Part shown: positions 25,492 through 33,944 of the stretch, piece by piece | Numbering within the stretch: the stretch's first letter is position 1 | How the letters are laid out: every line of letters starts with the position of its first letter | DNA from: Scatosoma sp045650185 | Lineage (GTDB): Bacteria > Bacillota > Clostridia > Christensenellales > Borkfalkiaceae | Assembly: GCA_045650185.1 (NCBI GenBank) | Contig: JAZRQY010000018.1 | Coordinates: forward strand, 1 to 57,551 | DNA: 57,551 nucleotides | Direction: 5' to 3' | Translations under genes and position numbers: made by a program | The notes under the pieces: model-generated | Database searches by the model: none | What the model was told of the DNA's origin: nothing | The model's input: the letters and a program-made list of their open reading frames with translations, nothing else

Positions 25492-26133
25492 TTACTCCTG
25501 TGTGCGCCTAAATAAATTCCCTGCTAAGATGGACAGCGAAGCCGCCAAGTCCTCCGTCTTCAAAACCACTCCCTTGGGGGTTATCAAAGTCGCAGGGGCA
25601 AAGTTCCACACCGCCCTAATACCTGCGGTGACCATTTCGTCCAAAACCTCCTGCGCGGCAACCTTCGGCACGGCGATGATCCCGATACGGATTTTTTTCT
25701 CTTCAATAAACTCTTGGAACTGCTCCATCGGCAAAATGGGTTTCCCTGCCACGCTACCGCCGACCAAGTCCGGGTTTTTATCAAACGCGGCGACGATGTT
25801 CATACCGTTGTTCTTAAAGCCCTCGTAGCCTAAAAAGGCTTTCCCCAGCCCCCCTGCGCCGACAATCACGACGTCGGAAAGGTTGTCATAGCCCAAGAAC
25901 TTTTCAATATCGGTAATCAGCGTTGCCACGCCAAAGCCCTTTCTCGGCACGCCTGCATTCGAGGAAACGACGGCGAGGTCCTTTCGCACCAAAACGGAGG
26001 AAACGGACATACTCTGCGCAATCACCGATGAGGAAATATATCGCTCACCGTTTGCGCTCGCCTCTTGCAAAAAGCGCAAATACAGAGGCAATCTGTCAAT
26101 CGTAGCCTTGGAAACGTCCTTTTTCTCCCCCAC
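25492..26133 (-). CDS. rex: Redox-sensing transcriptional repressor Rex
   Basis: Rex is a dimeric repressor that binds DNA when NADH is low and leaves it when NADH rises. The 213-residue protein has an N-terminal winged helix (residues about 1-80: ISSSVIAQSMSVSSVLVRKDLA) and a Rossmann domain (VVIVGAGGLGKAFLGY, AAFDKNPDLVGG, GIIAVPKVAAQEVLD, WNFAPATL). The start is GTG at 26133, with AAGGAGAG 5-6 bp upstream. It is the first gene of rex-hydrogenase-tilS-hpt. A palindrome between promoter and start may allow autoregulation. Confidence 0.95.
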   Translation of the reverse strand: MGEKKDVSKATIDRLPLYLRFLQEASANGERYISSSVIAQSMSVSSVLVRKDLAVVSSNAGVPRKGFGVATLITDIEKFLGYDNLSDVVIVGAGGLGKAFLGYEGFKNNGMNIVAAFDKNPDLVGGSVAGKPILPMEQFQEFIEEKKIRIGIIAVPKVAAQEVLDEMVTAGIRAVWNFAPATLITPKGVVLKTEDLAASLSILAGNLFRRTQE

Positions 26134-26146
26134 GTCGCTCTCCTTG

Positions 26147-26164
26147 TCGATATTTTTTTATCGA
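26147..26164. promoter_or_regulatory. Palindrome in the rex leader, possible Rex site
   Basis: TCGATA, six Ts, TATCGA form a perfect palindrome just downstream of the rex -10. With flanks it reads TTGTCGATA...TATCGAAAT, which only partly resembles the usual TTGTTAAnnnnTTAACAA Rex box. Autoregulation is a guess. Confidence 0.3.
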
Positions 26165-26168
26165 AATT

Positions 26169-26177
26169 ATTATAGCA
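26169..26177 (-). promoter_or_regulatory. Extended -10 promoter of the rex operon
   Basis: On the minus strand TGCTATAAT lies about 35 bp before the GTG start of rex; no clear -35 is seen. Confidence 0.55.
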
Positions 26178-26207
26178 TAGCCCAAAAGAAAAAGGCAAGG
26201 AAATAAA

Positions 26208-26228
26208 GGCGGATTTTTTAAATCCGCC
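26208..26228 (-). terminator. Terminator overlapping the ABC ATPase stop codon
   Basis: GGCGGATTT and AAATCCGCC pair, followed on the minus strand by TTTATTT. The TAA stop of the ATPase gene lies inside the stem-loop. Confidence 0.75.
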
Positions 26229-26904
26229 CCAAGTCTTTCGTATTTTTCATTACTTCTAGCAGTTGTTGCCGTTCGTTTAGATACTTTCCGTACTCTCTCG
26301 GCTCATTTGCCACAGGCAAACGCATCGTAAACGCGATTTTTCCTTCGTCCAAAACGGCAACGGTATCGGCGATAGCAATCGCCTCGTCAAGGTCGTGCGT
26401 GACAAACACCGCCCGTTTACCGCCCCCACGGATTAAATCCCAAGCAAACCCCAGCATCTGCGCCTTGGACACGGTATCGAGAGCAGAAAACGGCTCGTCC
26501 AACAGCACCAAATCGGCGTCTATACAAAAGGCTCTAAGCAGCGCAACTCTGCGTTTTTCACCCCCGGAAAGACTGCCTGCCTTTCTTTCAGAAAGCGCGG
26601 TCAACCCAGCCTTGTCGAGCAGCTCCGAAATCCGCTGTTCGTCGCCCCCTGCATACAAGAGGTTTTCGCGAACGGTCAAATAGGGCAACAGGCGGCTCTC
26701 TTGGAATACGTAGCCCACCTGCTTTGGCAACGGCGCAATCTCTCCCTCATACGGAAGTAGCCCTGCCAAGATATTCAAAAGCGTGGTCTTTCCTGCGCCA
26801 CTACGCCCGAGGATACAAGTGATTTCCCCCACAGGCAGCTCCAAGGAAAGCCCGTCCAAAACCAACCTTTCGCCATAGCGTTTTTCAATCCCCGTCAAGC
26901 GCAT
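26218..26904 (-). CDS. ABC transporter ATP-binding protein (SsuB/TauB/ThiZ-like)
   Basis: The 228-residue cytoplasmic ATPase has Walker A GRSGAGKTT (33-41), a Q-loop GYVFQESRLLPYLTVREN, the signature LSGGEKRR, Walker B LVLLDEPFSALD and the H-loop VFVTHDLDEA. This pattern is that of nitrate/sulfonate/taurine/thiamine-precursor importers. The ATG at 26904 has GGGAGG 8 bp upstream; the frame remains open further upstream into the permease gene. It overlaps the permease stop by 10 bp. It is the last gene of a three-gene importer operon. Confidence 0.9.
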   Translation of the reverse strand: MRLTGIEKRYGERLVLDGLSLELPVGEITCILGRSGAGKTTLLNILAGLLPYEGEIAPLPKQVGYVFQESRLLPYLTVRENLLYAGGDEQRISELLDKAGLTALSERKAGSLSGGEKRRVALLRAFCIDADLVLLDEPFSALDTVSKAQMLGFAWDLIRGGGKRAVFVTHDLDEAIAIADTVAVLDEGKIAFTMRLPVANEPREYGKYLNERQQLLEVMKNTKDLGRI

Positions 26905-27653
26905 CGTTTTTCCTCCCAAGCCCGTATACACCAGCCGCCAAGCACCTCCATCAGCACCCCCAACAAGCAAACGAAGACGGTCAACGCCGTCATAGTAGCG
27001 AACTCACCTGCGATGTTCGCCTCTTGCATCAGCCCACCAAGACTGCGATAGGTGAACGCCAATACCTCGGCGGATACGGTCAGTTTTAAGGAAAAGGACA
27101 GCGCCGCCACCCCCTCTTTTAAGAGAGTAGGCAACACGAAAGGCAGGTAAAGAGTCTTCACCTGCGTACCTTTCGGTACGCGGTAGGCGTTGCTCATCTC
27201 GATAAGGTCCTTATCCACCCCCTGCAAAGCGGTGTACGTCGCCGTATATAACAACGGAAACAAGGTCAACACACCCACCACGACAGGAGCAATAAAATGG
27301 TCGCCGCCCAACAATATGAGCAGCATCGCCGCCATCGTCGGCAAAGCCCGCAAAACCGCCACAATCCCACGCAAGAATTTCTCAAAGGTCGGGCACGAAT
27401 AGGCAACCACGGCAAGCCCCACCCCAAAAAGCAGAGCAACGAACAGCGCCACCACCGCCCTAACGAGGGTGGATAGTAGCGACAGATAAAAACCGCCTTT
27501 CCCCAGCAGTTCCACCGCCGCCTGCGCCGTCGCCCAAGGCGAGGGTAAAGCCTTCTCGTTTTGCAGGACGAAAAAGGCGATGATCCAAGCCGTCAGCACC
27601 GCCAATAGTCCGCAAACGGAAAGGAAGATTGTATTTTTCAAAAGCTTTTTCAT
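26895..27653 (-). CDS. ABC transporter permease (SsuC/ThiX-like)
   Basis: The 252-residue protein has about six membrane helices and the permease EAA-loop region (EMSNAYRVPKGTQVKTLYLPFVLP, near residues 150-175), so it belongs to the BPD_transp_1 family of nitrate/taurine/thiamine-precursor importers. It starts by overlapping the substrate-binding gene stop by 4 bp and forms the membrane channel of the importer. Substrate is not identifiable from the permease. Confidence 0.9.
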   Translation of the reverse strand: MKKLLKNTIFLSVCGLLAVLTAWIIAFFVLQNEKALPSPWATAQAAVELLGKGGFYLSLLSTLVRAVVALFVALLFGVGLAVVAYSCPTFEKFLRGIVAVLRALPTMAAMLLILLGGDHFIAPVVVGVLTLFPLLYTATYTALQGVDKDLIEMSNAYRVPKGTQVKTLYLPFVLPTLLKEGVAALSFSLKLTVSAEVLAFTYRSLGGLMQEANIAGEFATMTALTVFVCLLGVLMEVLGGWCIRAWEEKRCA

Positions 27654-28645
27654 TCGTCCCCCAGCCAGTAGAAGTCATCGTTTGGTATGGCAGTTTTGCT
27701 TGCATCCACCTGAATCAGTTCCTCTAAAAACGCCTTTACTTCAGCAACAGCGCCGCCATCCATTCGCTGTAAGCGAATGCCGCTGTGCAAAATCGCGCTA
27801 TCCGTCAGCGTTTCCGCCGTAAATTTCGGGGTAAGCCCCGTCGCCATATGCGAGGCAACCGCGCCTGCAATCGCCGACTTTTCCGCCGTAGAAAGCCAAG
27901 CCGTCCCCTCGTCGATTTTCGCCAAAAAGCCCTGCACCCAATCGGTGCGGCTTTCTATCAACTCTCTTTTCACGACGACCACCGCCTGCGGATACCCGTT
28001 TCCGTCGCCGTAGAGGGCTTGCAAATCCCCGACGAAATGCCAATTTCCGCTATCCACGCGCCAATCCGCCTCAGGCGAAGGGAGCAGGTAAGCATCCGCC
28101 CCTGAAAGTACCATCGGGCTTGCGGATACGGCGCGCAGGTTGATTGCGACATCGGAAGGCTCACCGCCCCCCGAAAGGTCGTTGTAGGGCACACCCAACC
28201 GTTGCAAGCACGCCTTCAAGGTTAAACCGGGCACGTTATTCAGTTGCAGTACGCCCACCGTTTTCCCTATTAAATCGGACAAGTTTTCCTGGGTATACAG
28301 CCCCTCGTTTTCCGCCAAGAGGTAGAGGTTTCCGTGAGTAACCACCGCCGCCATTTGGTACACGGAGCCGTCGCCCAAGAGCTTCGCCGCCGCATTGACG
28401 GGCATCACGCACACTTCTGCGGCAGGGTTTTCACCTGTTGCATAGGTATGCAGAGTGGTTGCGGAAACGACGTGATATTCCACGCCGTCGTCTTTTTTAT
28501 CCTCGTACATCGGCAGAGCCAACGCCAGCGCAGGCGCGCCGTCGGGCATATAGACGTCAATGGTATCCGTTTTTGGCTGACAACCAAACAAAGGCAAAGC
28601 CCCTGCCAAAAGGATTGCCGCCAATCCAAGCGCCCGTTTTTTCAT
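27650..28645 (-). CDS. ABC transporter substrate-binding lipoprotein (NMT1/SsuA-like)
   Basis: The 331-residue protein has a lipoprotein signal ending in LFGC (Cys22). The mature part opens IDVYMPDGAPALALALPMYED and contains AEVCVMPVNAAAKLL and DLIGKTVGVLQLNNVPGLTLKACL (a region near residue 125-150), as in the NMT1/THI5-like periplasmic-binding fold. I chose the ATG at 28645, which has GGTGGAG upstream; an ATG at 28678 lies on the -10 box and cannot be the start. It is the first gene of the importer operon. Candidates for the ligand are aromatic or sulfonated small molecules or a thiamine precursor; there is no riboswitch upstream to decide. Confidence 0.88.
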   Translation of the reverse strand: MKKRALGLAAILLAGALPLFGCQPKTDTIDVYMPDGAPALALALPMYEDKKDDGVEYHVVSATTLHTYATGENPAAEVCVMPVNAAAKLLGDGSVYQMAAVVTHGNLYLLAENEGLYTQENLSDLIGKTVGVLQLNNVPGLTLKACLQRLGVPYNDLSGGGEPSDVAINLRAVSASPMVLSGADAYLLPSPEADWRVDSGNWHFVGDLQALYGDGNGYPQAVVVVKRELIESRTDWVQGFLAKIDEGTAWLSTAEKSAIAGAVASHMATGLTPKFTAETLTDSAILHSGIRLQRMDGGAVAEVKAFLEELIQVDASKTAIPNDDFYWLGDE

Positions 28646-28676
28646 TTCTCCACCGTCCTTTTTCTTTTTCCTGACC

Positions 28677-28705
28677 ATTATACCTAATTTTCGACAAAAA
28701 AGCAA
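28677..28705 (-). promoter_or_regulatory. Promoter of the ABC importer operon
   Basis: On the minus strand TTGCTT (complement of 28700-28705), 17 bp and TATAAT (complement of 28677-28682). Confidence 0.75.
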
Positions 28706-28783
28706 GCATTCCAACCCACCTAATCAACTTCTCTTCCATACGCCGCCGCAAGCGGGAAAATTGCAAAAAGCCCTTTCAAAGAG

Positions 28784-28812
28784 TTGATTTTTTAGAGGGA
28801 ATTTGGTATGAT
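28784..28812 (+). promoter_or_regulatory. Promoter of dut-trmB
   Basis: TTGATT (28784-28789), 17 bp and TATGAT (28807-28812), about 60 bp upstream of dut. Confidence 0.65.
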
Positions 28813-28871
28813 AGAAGAAAGGCTATATTCCCATACGGACAAGCCTTCCGAAAGAATGAGGAGTGCTAACA

Positions 28872-29312
28872 ATGCCGAAAATTGCTGTTAAAAAATTAGA
28901 TGAACGGGCTGTATTGCCCTGCTATGGTTCGGATTTTGCTGCAGGCGCGGACCTGTATGCCATTTTGGACGAGCCTACCCAGATTGCGCCGGGGGAAACG
29001 AAGCTGATTCGTACCGGGCTTTCGATGGAGATACCCGAAGGGTATGCTGGCTTGATTTACGCGAGAAGCGGGCTTGCTTCAAAGCGTGGACTCGCACCTG
29101 CAAACAAGGTGGGGGTTGTCGATGCCGATTATCGTGGCGAGGTCATGGTGGCGTTGCATAACCACTCCCTTCAGGCGCAGACCGTAGAAAGCGGCGAGAG
29201 AATTGCACAGCTGGTGGTTGCGCCCTTCCTGCGCGCAGAATACTACGAAACGGAGCAACTGTCCGAAACCGTACGCGGTGAGGGTGGCTTTGGTAGCACG
29301 GGGAGAAAATAA
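28872..29312 (+). CDS. dut: dUTP diphosphatase
   Basis: The 146-residue trimeric dUTPase hydrolyses dUTP to dUMP and diphosphate, keeping uracil out of DNA and supplying dTMP synthesis. All five motifs are visible: AGADLYAI, EGYAGLIYARSGLA, GVVDADYRGEV with the catalytic Asp, ERIAQLVV, and the C-terminal GGFGSTG arm. I chose the ATG at 28872, preceded by GAGGAG; a GTG three codons earlier overlaps that site. The next gene starts 2 bp after the stop. Confidence 0.95.
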   Translation: MPKIAVKKLDERAVLPCYGSDFAAGADLYAILDEPTQIAPGETKLIRTGLSMEIPEGYAGLIYARSGLASKRGLAPANKVGVVDADYRGEVMVALHNHSLQAQTVESGERIAQLVVAPFLRAEYYETEQLSETVRGEGGFGSTGRK

Positions 29313-29314
29313 GT

Positions 29315-30001
29315 ATGGCGCAACGAATGAGAAAAAAACGGCACTTTGACGAGCGTATGAGCGCCACGCAAAAGTGGTTGCTTGCCCGTGGCGCAGGTGG
29401 TATCCTGAATATGAAAGAGGCGGCTGAAAATTACCGTGCTTTGGTCGATTATAAGGCGGTGTTTGGCAACGACAACCCCGTCGATATTGAAATCGGTTGC
29501 GGCAAAGGGGGATTCCTTTGCGAGCTGGCAAAACGCAACCCGGGTCGTAATTATATCGGTGTCGAAATGGTGAGCAACGTCGTCATTTCCGCCATGGAAA
29601 ACGCCGAAAAACAGGGCGTGGAAAACGTGCGCTTCTTGAATATCCGTGCAGAGTGCTTGCCTTGCTATATCCCCGAAGGGAGCGTAGGAAACGTCTATCT
29701 CAATTTCTCTACGCCGTTGCCGAAGCTTGGGTACGTTTCCCAAAGGCTGACCTATCGTGGATTCTTGGAAATGTATAAAAAGTTGCTGACCGCCGACGGC
29801 AAAGTCGTACAAAAGACGGACAACCGCGACTTCTTCGATTTTTCTTTGGAAGAGTATCGCGCCTGCAATTTCGAACTGACCGAGTTGACCTACAACCTGC
29901 ACGAAAATGGTAGTCCTGATTGGAATATCATTACGGAATACGAACGCAAGTGGGTAGAGCAAGGCTTACCCATTCACCGTGTCGTTGCCGTTAAATCCTA
30001 A
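29315..30001 (+). CDS. trmB: tRNA (guanine-N7-)-methyltransferase, divergent TrmB
   Basis: TrmB methylates G46 in the variable loop of tRNA using S-adenosylmethionine. The 228-residue protein has the SAM site IEIGCGKGGFLCEL, the acidic GVEMVSNV, and RAECLPCYIPEGSVGNVYLNF. The family motif usually reads NFPDPWPK; here it is NFSTPLPKLGY, so the expected aspartate and tryptophan are missing. The C-terminal DWNIITEYERKW is typical. It is in an operon with dut. The fold and context make TrmB the best call, but activity may be altered. Confidence 0.85.
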   Translation: MAQRMRKKRHFDERMSATQKWLLARGAGGILNMKEAAENYRALVDYKAVFGNDNPVDIEIGCGKGGFLCELAKRNPGRNYIGVEMVSNVVISAMENAEKQGVENVRFLNIRAECLPCYIPEGSVGNVYLNFSTPLPKLGYVSQRLTYRGFLEMYKKLLTADGKVVQKTDNRDFFDFSLEEYRACNFELTELTYNLHENGSPDWNIITEYERKWVEQGLPIHRVVAVKS

Positions 30002-30009
30002 AACAGAAG

Positions 30010-30050
30010 AAACCGCTGAGCATACTAAATTGCCCAGCGGTTTTATTTTT
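30010..30050 (+). terminator. Terminator of dut-trmB
   Basis: AAACCGCTGAGCA and TGCCCAGCGGTTT pair with one mismatch, followed by TTATTTTT. Confidence 0.85.
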
Positions 30051-30345
30051 GGCATATCACCATCGAAGACGGTATATCATCACGGTGCAACCGTGCATAT
30101 CATCCACCGCAGGTGCATGGAATCACGGCACAGCCGTGCATGCAATCAACGCCCCTCGTTGCATGGAATCCACCGCCCTACCCTTGCCTTCCCCTGCAGG
30201 GGAAGGGGGACCGCTTGCGGTGGATGAGGTGTATTCAAATCCTTCCGCAACTTCGCCATCGGCGAAACTTCACTATCCTTTAGATAACTTCACTGCGTAG
30301 CAACTTCACTTTTGCTTTTAGCAAAAACTTCACTTCCGCAGGCGC
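30051..30345. repeat. Palindromic hairpin array B (mixed connectors)
   Basis: The left part has hairpins such as CACGGTGCAACCGTG, CACGGCACAGCCGTG and CAACGCCCCTCGTTG joined by GCATATCAT and ATGGAATCC connectors. The right part has TCGCCATCGGCGA, ATCCTTTAGAT, GCGTAGC and TTTTGCTTTTAGCAAAA joined by AACTTCAC. The centre ATTCAAATCCTTCCGCAAC is shared with other arrays. No gene is visible. The array lies directly at the downstream end of the phage head cluster. Confidence 0.75.
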
Positions 30346-30347
30346 TC

Positions 30348-30830
30348 TCACTCCTCCGTCACGTCGTGAAGGAACCATTGATACAGCGACGAATACGCCT
30401 CACACAAATAACTGGGCGCAATCTGGTCATTTTTGAACGCCTCAAAACGCTCGTTCGGGTCGTCGTAAGTACGGATATAATACTCTTTTACGATCACGGT
30501 ACGATCGGCAACGGACAAGGAATAATCGACGGTATATCCTGCCCCACCGTTTTGCTGTTGTCCGCTGTACTGCAGATAGAACAGCAACCCATCGCGCAAC
30601 ATTTCCACCTCTGCATCGTACTCATTTTGCAATTTCTCGCATATTTTCTCCCAGATTCCGGACCGAAAAATCCCTGCCTTTACCAGCCGATATTTCTCCG
30701 ACAGTTTCTTTTCCTCCAGCCTACGGAGCAGTCTATTCTTCGAGGTCTGCACCTTGCTTACCTGCAACAGCTGCTCGCTGTTGAGTCTTGCGAATTGCTC
30801 CTCGGTATAGTTGATAATATCAATCGTCAT
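30348..30830 (-). CDS. Last gene of the phage head cluster, unknown 160-aa protein
   Basis: I do not recognise this family. The 160-residue protein is charged and probably helical in its first half (SEQLLQVSKVQTSKNRLLRRLEEKKLSEKYRLV), with a more mixed second half rich in tyrosine. No signal peptide or membrane segment. Its start overlaps the stop of the upstream propeller-like connector gene by 4 bp, so it is the last member of the head operon. By position it could be a head-closure, needle-like or accessory structural protein, but nothing in the sequence proves that. Confidence 0.75.
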   Translation of the reverse strand: MTIDIINYTEEQFARLNSEQLLQVSKVQTSKNRLLRRLEEKKLSEKYRLVKAGIFRSGIWEKICEKLQNEYDAEVEMLRDGLLFYLQYSGQQQNGGAGYTVDYSLSVADRTVIVKEYYIRTYDDPNERFEAFKNDQIAPSYLCEAYSSLYQWFLHDVTEE

Positions 30831-32167
30831 TCTGCACCTCCTAATTCGCTAAACACGACGTCGATTTTCCGCACACACGCGCTGTCTGAAAAGGAAATCT
30901 CACAATCAAATTCCTTCCCCTTCATCTCGACAGGCAACTCTACGCCGTATTCCGAGAGGGCAAGCTCCCTCTCCACCATATGCCCATTCAAGCCAAAGCA
31001 AATCCTCACGGTCCCTTCGCCGTAGACGAGTAAGCGTTTGATCAGCTTTTCTTTTCGATCCTTCACGACAAGCCCTTTTGCGACGAATCTAGGCTGTACG
31101 TCGCTTGGCAAAAAGCCGTTTGGAACGATGCGACAGACGTGGTAATTCCATTCCCCCACCGCCATACCGTTATTGTCGGTGATCCCGTAAACGGGATAGG
31201 ATAGATGCTTACTTCCGTCCTCCACCTCGACGACGAGGACTTTATTTTCGTCCGAAATAAAGTACCTTTCCCCGTCCGCAGTCACGTTGACGTCGTCAAA
31301 GCAAAAGTCTTGAGGCACCCCTTCCGTCAATCGTTCAAAGCGTGTACCATACAGACGGTAAATATCTCCCTGCTCGGTTAAAAAGAGCACGTATTTCCCA
31401 CACCGCACGGCAGAATTTCGCACAATTTTCCCACCGTAATAATCCATAGCCTCTATACGGAAAGTATCCGCCGCACCTGCCGCATAAAAGCGAAACACAC
31501 TATTCTCTTTAAACAGTAAAATTGCATCTTGATACACCAGCATCTGCAGTACGTTTCCGTATCCGTCCAAAAGTTCAATTTTGCCTGCGCCGTAAGCAGT
31601 TGTCGTAAAATCCTCGAAATTCCCTGCATCGCTAAAAGCGATGGCTCTTCCTATGGAATAGAAAAATCGATCGCGAAAAACGCACGCCGCGCGATTATTT
31701 TTCAGCTGACCGGGGTTTAAAACACTCACGCCATCCTCATACCGTTTTATGATATCTTCCGTCAAGAAATAAAAATTTCTCTCCCCCTTTTCATTCGGGA
31801 GCGGACAGATCATGGCAGGTTTCCACGGTCTTCTACCCATCAGAGCAACGTCGTCAGCAGGGAGGTTATATCCCTGAATTCTCCCATCTTTTGCAACTAC
31901 AACACCAAGATAGTACCTTTCTCCTTCCTCATCGTCCTCGTACAAAAGCTTCACCTTTTGCGCTCGATAGGTGCAGGTCAGCGGCTCTTCGTCTGGATTA
32001 TAGACGTACTCTAATCCCAAGCACCTCTTCAGCTCCCCTTTTACGCAACGGCAATTCTCCGCGCTCGTTGCAACGAGGGTCGTCGCGGTGGGCATTTTCA
32101 GGGCAAGCCTATCCCCCTCGGACAGAGCAAATCCCGTATATGAAAAAATCTGCTCCCTCATATCCAA
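30827..32167 (-). CDS. P22 gp10-like head-stabilisation/connector protein
   Basis: The 446-residue protein is beta-rich. Repeated aromatic and glycine patterns (ACVFRDRFFYSIGRAIAFSDAGNFEDFTT, and QMLVYQDAILLFKENSVFRFY) resemble the propeller-type stabilisation proteins of short-tailed phages such as P22 gp10, which close the portal after DNA packaging. These quoted stretches lie near residues 165-255. It follows the gp4-like gene with a 10-bp overlap, exactly where gp10 lies in P22. No signal peptide. Similarity is by pattern and order, so the assignment is moderate. Confidence 0.7.
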   Translation of the reverse strand: MDMREQIFSYTGFALSEGDRLALKMPTATTLVATSAENCRCVKGELKRCLGLEYVYNPDEEPLTCTYRAQKVKLLYEDDEEGERYYLGVVVAKDGRIQGYNLPADDVALMGRRPWKPAMICPLPNEKGERNFYFLTEDIIKRYEDGVSVLNPGQLKNNRAACVFRDRFFYSIGRAIAFSDAGNFEDFTTTAYGAGKIELLDGYGNVLQMLVYQDAILLFKENSVFRFYAAGAADTFRIEAMDYYGGKIVRNSAVRCGKYVLFLTEQGDIYRLYGTRFERLTEGVPQDFCFDDVNVTADGERYFISDENKVLVVEVEDGSKHLSYPVYGITDNNGMAVGEWNYHVCRIVPNGFLPSDVQPRFVAKGLVVKDRKEKLIKRLLVYGEGTVRICFGLNGHMVERELALSEYGVELPVEMKGKEFDCEISFSDSACVRKIDVVFSELGGAE

Positions 32168-32724
32168 GACCTCTCTTTCAGTTGCCCACCCTTTCTGCTT
32201 TTCGTGGCGGCAGCAAGTGCTTCTTTATACTTTTTCTCCCAAGCGGCATGCTCTGCATACAGTCCCTTATGCAGGCAATACTCTGCCGCAACGCCGTACG
32301 CCATCAACCTAGCGGACACGCCCGCCTCATACTCACAACGATCCTCGGCTGTTTTCTCCACCGGCAGAGCGGCATACCGCACGGCGTATTCCCCTACGTC
32401 AAGCGAGAGATGCGCAGGCATACGTTTTGCAACAACGTTTCTACCAAATCTATCGCGCACCGAAATGATATACGCTACTTTTTTAGACAGACGCGCATAT
32501 TCGATATTCCCTTTCTCGTCCGTAGAGAGGGTTTCTTCGCAGACGAGCGGCAAATAATCAACCGCCAACTCGTTTTCCACAAGATTAAAGCAATTCACCA
32601 AGCCTTGAACGATACGCGTTGCCTCCTCAGAGTGGTTACCGTCGAAATACTCATCCGCCATTTCCTCCAACCCCGTCATCCGCGCGGCAAGCCTCACCAC
32701 GTTTTCTACTGTGAACATTCTCAA
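32158..32724 (-). CDS. Head-tail adaptor-like protein (P22 gp4 position)
   Basis: The 188-residue protein is mostly helical (FTVENVVRLAARMTGLEEMADEYF; ARLMAYGVAAEYCLHKGLYAEHAAWEKKYKEAL), like many head-completion adaptors. It lies between coat and gp10-like genes, the place of the gp4 tail adaptor in P22. The start has GGAGG 9 bp upstream. A strong hairpin separates it from the coat gene. Function is inferred from order and size. Confidence 0.65.
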   Translation of the reverse strand: MRMFTVENVVRLAARMTGLEEMADEYFDGNHSEEATRIVQGLVNCFNLVENELAVDYLPLVCEETLSTDEKGNIEYARLSKKVAYIISVRDRFGRNVVAKRMPAHLSLDVGEYAVRYAALPVEKTAEDRCEYEAGVSARLMAYGVAAEYCLHKGLYAEHAAWEKKYKEALAAATKSRKGGQLKERSWI

Positions 32725-32744
32725 CCTCCTTTTGCCGATATCAT

Positions 32745-32765
32745 GCGCCCGTCTATGACGGGCGC
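32745..32765 (-). other. Intercistronic hairpin after the coat gene
   Basis: A perfect 9-bp stem GCGCCCGTC/GACGGGCGC with a 3-base loop lies between the coat and adaptor genes. There is no T tract, so it is more likely an mRNA-stabilising or attenuating hairpin that lets coat protein be made in excess. Confidence 0.6.
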
Positions 32766-32780
32766 AGATTCAGCATACAC

Positions 32781-33944
32781 TTATTCTTCAAGGATACCGC
32801 AAAGACGCGCCTGCGCATTCGGACGCGTACAAATGAGCTCTGCATACTTCACCAAGGTTGCCGTATACACGGGCTTACCGGGAATTTGATGCAGGATTTT
32901 GCCGTCCTCGCTCTCCATCCATTGCCAATCGCCCAGCTGACAGAGCTTGAAATCGTCGGTATTGATGAAATACATCGTACCCTTAGGGCAGAAGCGGTCG
33001 GCAACGACGGGGATACCGTTAAAGCTAATCGACTTATAACCGCCCTCAATTTCCACCGCCTGCAATCTCGTACCCATCGAGGTGAAATAATTGATCAACG
33101 CACGACGGACGTCGTAAGAACAAATAATCATATTCGGCGCGCTGCCGCTGCGTTCCTCAACGGCATCAATCATTTTCATAACGACCTGCTCGTTAATGAC
33201 GTCGTCAAGAGGATAATCGATGGGCTTAATCTTCTCATATTCCTCTTCGGAGAGCCCGTAGATATTCTTCTTGTTAAAGAGCGCCGCCAAGCCCGTCAGC
33301 TCATCCTCAACGGTATCGAGGTAGAACAAGCCTCCAATAAATCCTTCAGGAATCGGATCGCCGGAGAGCTTTACCACTTTTTCAATGGGGTCAATCGCCA
33401 CCAAAGTTCTTGGCGTCACGTTCGAGTAGGGCACACCACTGTAGTTGCAAAGTCTTACGACCATACCTACCTCTAAGATAGACGGAGTTTCCACCACCAT
33501 TTCAGTACGGTTATCACACAGATCGAAACCGCCGAGGAGGCCCGTTCCATCGCCCATCACCATACGATTAAAATTGTATTTTGCACCCTTCAAGAGGTTC
33601 TCCATTTCGCCGTTGAGCAGGTTCACGAGGCCACTTTCGTTGCCCTGCGTTGCGCGAATCGCCTTATCGGAAATCTCAATCGTACCATAGAGATTTTTCA
33701 AAGAAGCGGTCAGCTTCAAATATTTTGCGGCATCCGCCTTAGGAAGGTCGCCCGTTTCCGAACCGGAAACGACACCACCGTGGAACCCTAAGCGAATCAC
33801 CTTTTTCACGTCCTTGCCGTAAACGTCGGCAGTAGACTGTTCCACCTTTGCCAAGAAAGGGGAGGTTTTCGTATCAATGGAATCCTTTACGGCATCCAAA
33901 TAAAAAGATTTTAATGCATTTTCTGCAGATTGTAAACTTACCAT
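32781..33944 (-). CDS. Major capsid (coat) protein, HK97 fold
   Basis: The 387-residue protein has the features of an HK97-fold coat: a helical N-terminus (MVSLQSAENALKSFYLDAV), a long central helix (ESGLVNLLNGEMENLLKGAKYNFNRMVMGDGTGLLGG, near residues 105-140), and an A-domain-like C-terminal half (IICSYDVRRALINYF, GIPVVADRFCPKGTMYFINTDDF). It follows the scaffold-like gene, with TAGGAG 13 bp before the ATG. It would form the shell. The frame is intact and no propeptide protease gene is present. Confidence 0.85.
   Translation of the reverse strand: MVSLQSAENALKSFYLDAVKDSIDTKTSPFLAKVEQSTADVYGKDVKKVIRLGFHGGVVSGSETGDLPKADAAKYLKLTASLKNLYGTIEISDKAIRATQGNESGLVNLLNGEMENLLKGAKYNFNRMVMGDGTGLLGGFDLCDNRTEMVVETPSILEVGMVVRLCNYSGVPYSNVTPRTLVAIDPIEKVVKLSGDPIPEGFIGGLFYLDTVEDELTGLAALFNKKNIYGLSEEEYEKIKPIDYPLDDVINEQVVMKMIDAVEERSGSAPNMIICSYDVRRALINYFTSMGTRLQAVEIEGGYKSISFNGIPVVADRFCPKGTMYFINTDDFKLCQLGDWQWMESEDGKILHQIPGKPVYTATLVKYAELICTRPNAQARLCGILEE

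Noticed and set aside
28646..28714. Extended N-terminus of the ABC substrate-binding protein
   Set aside because: The upstream ATG lies on the -10 box and the extension would bury the lipoprotein signal.
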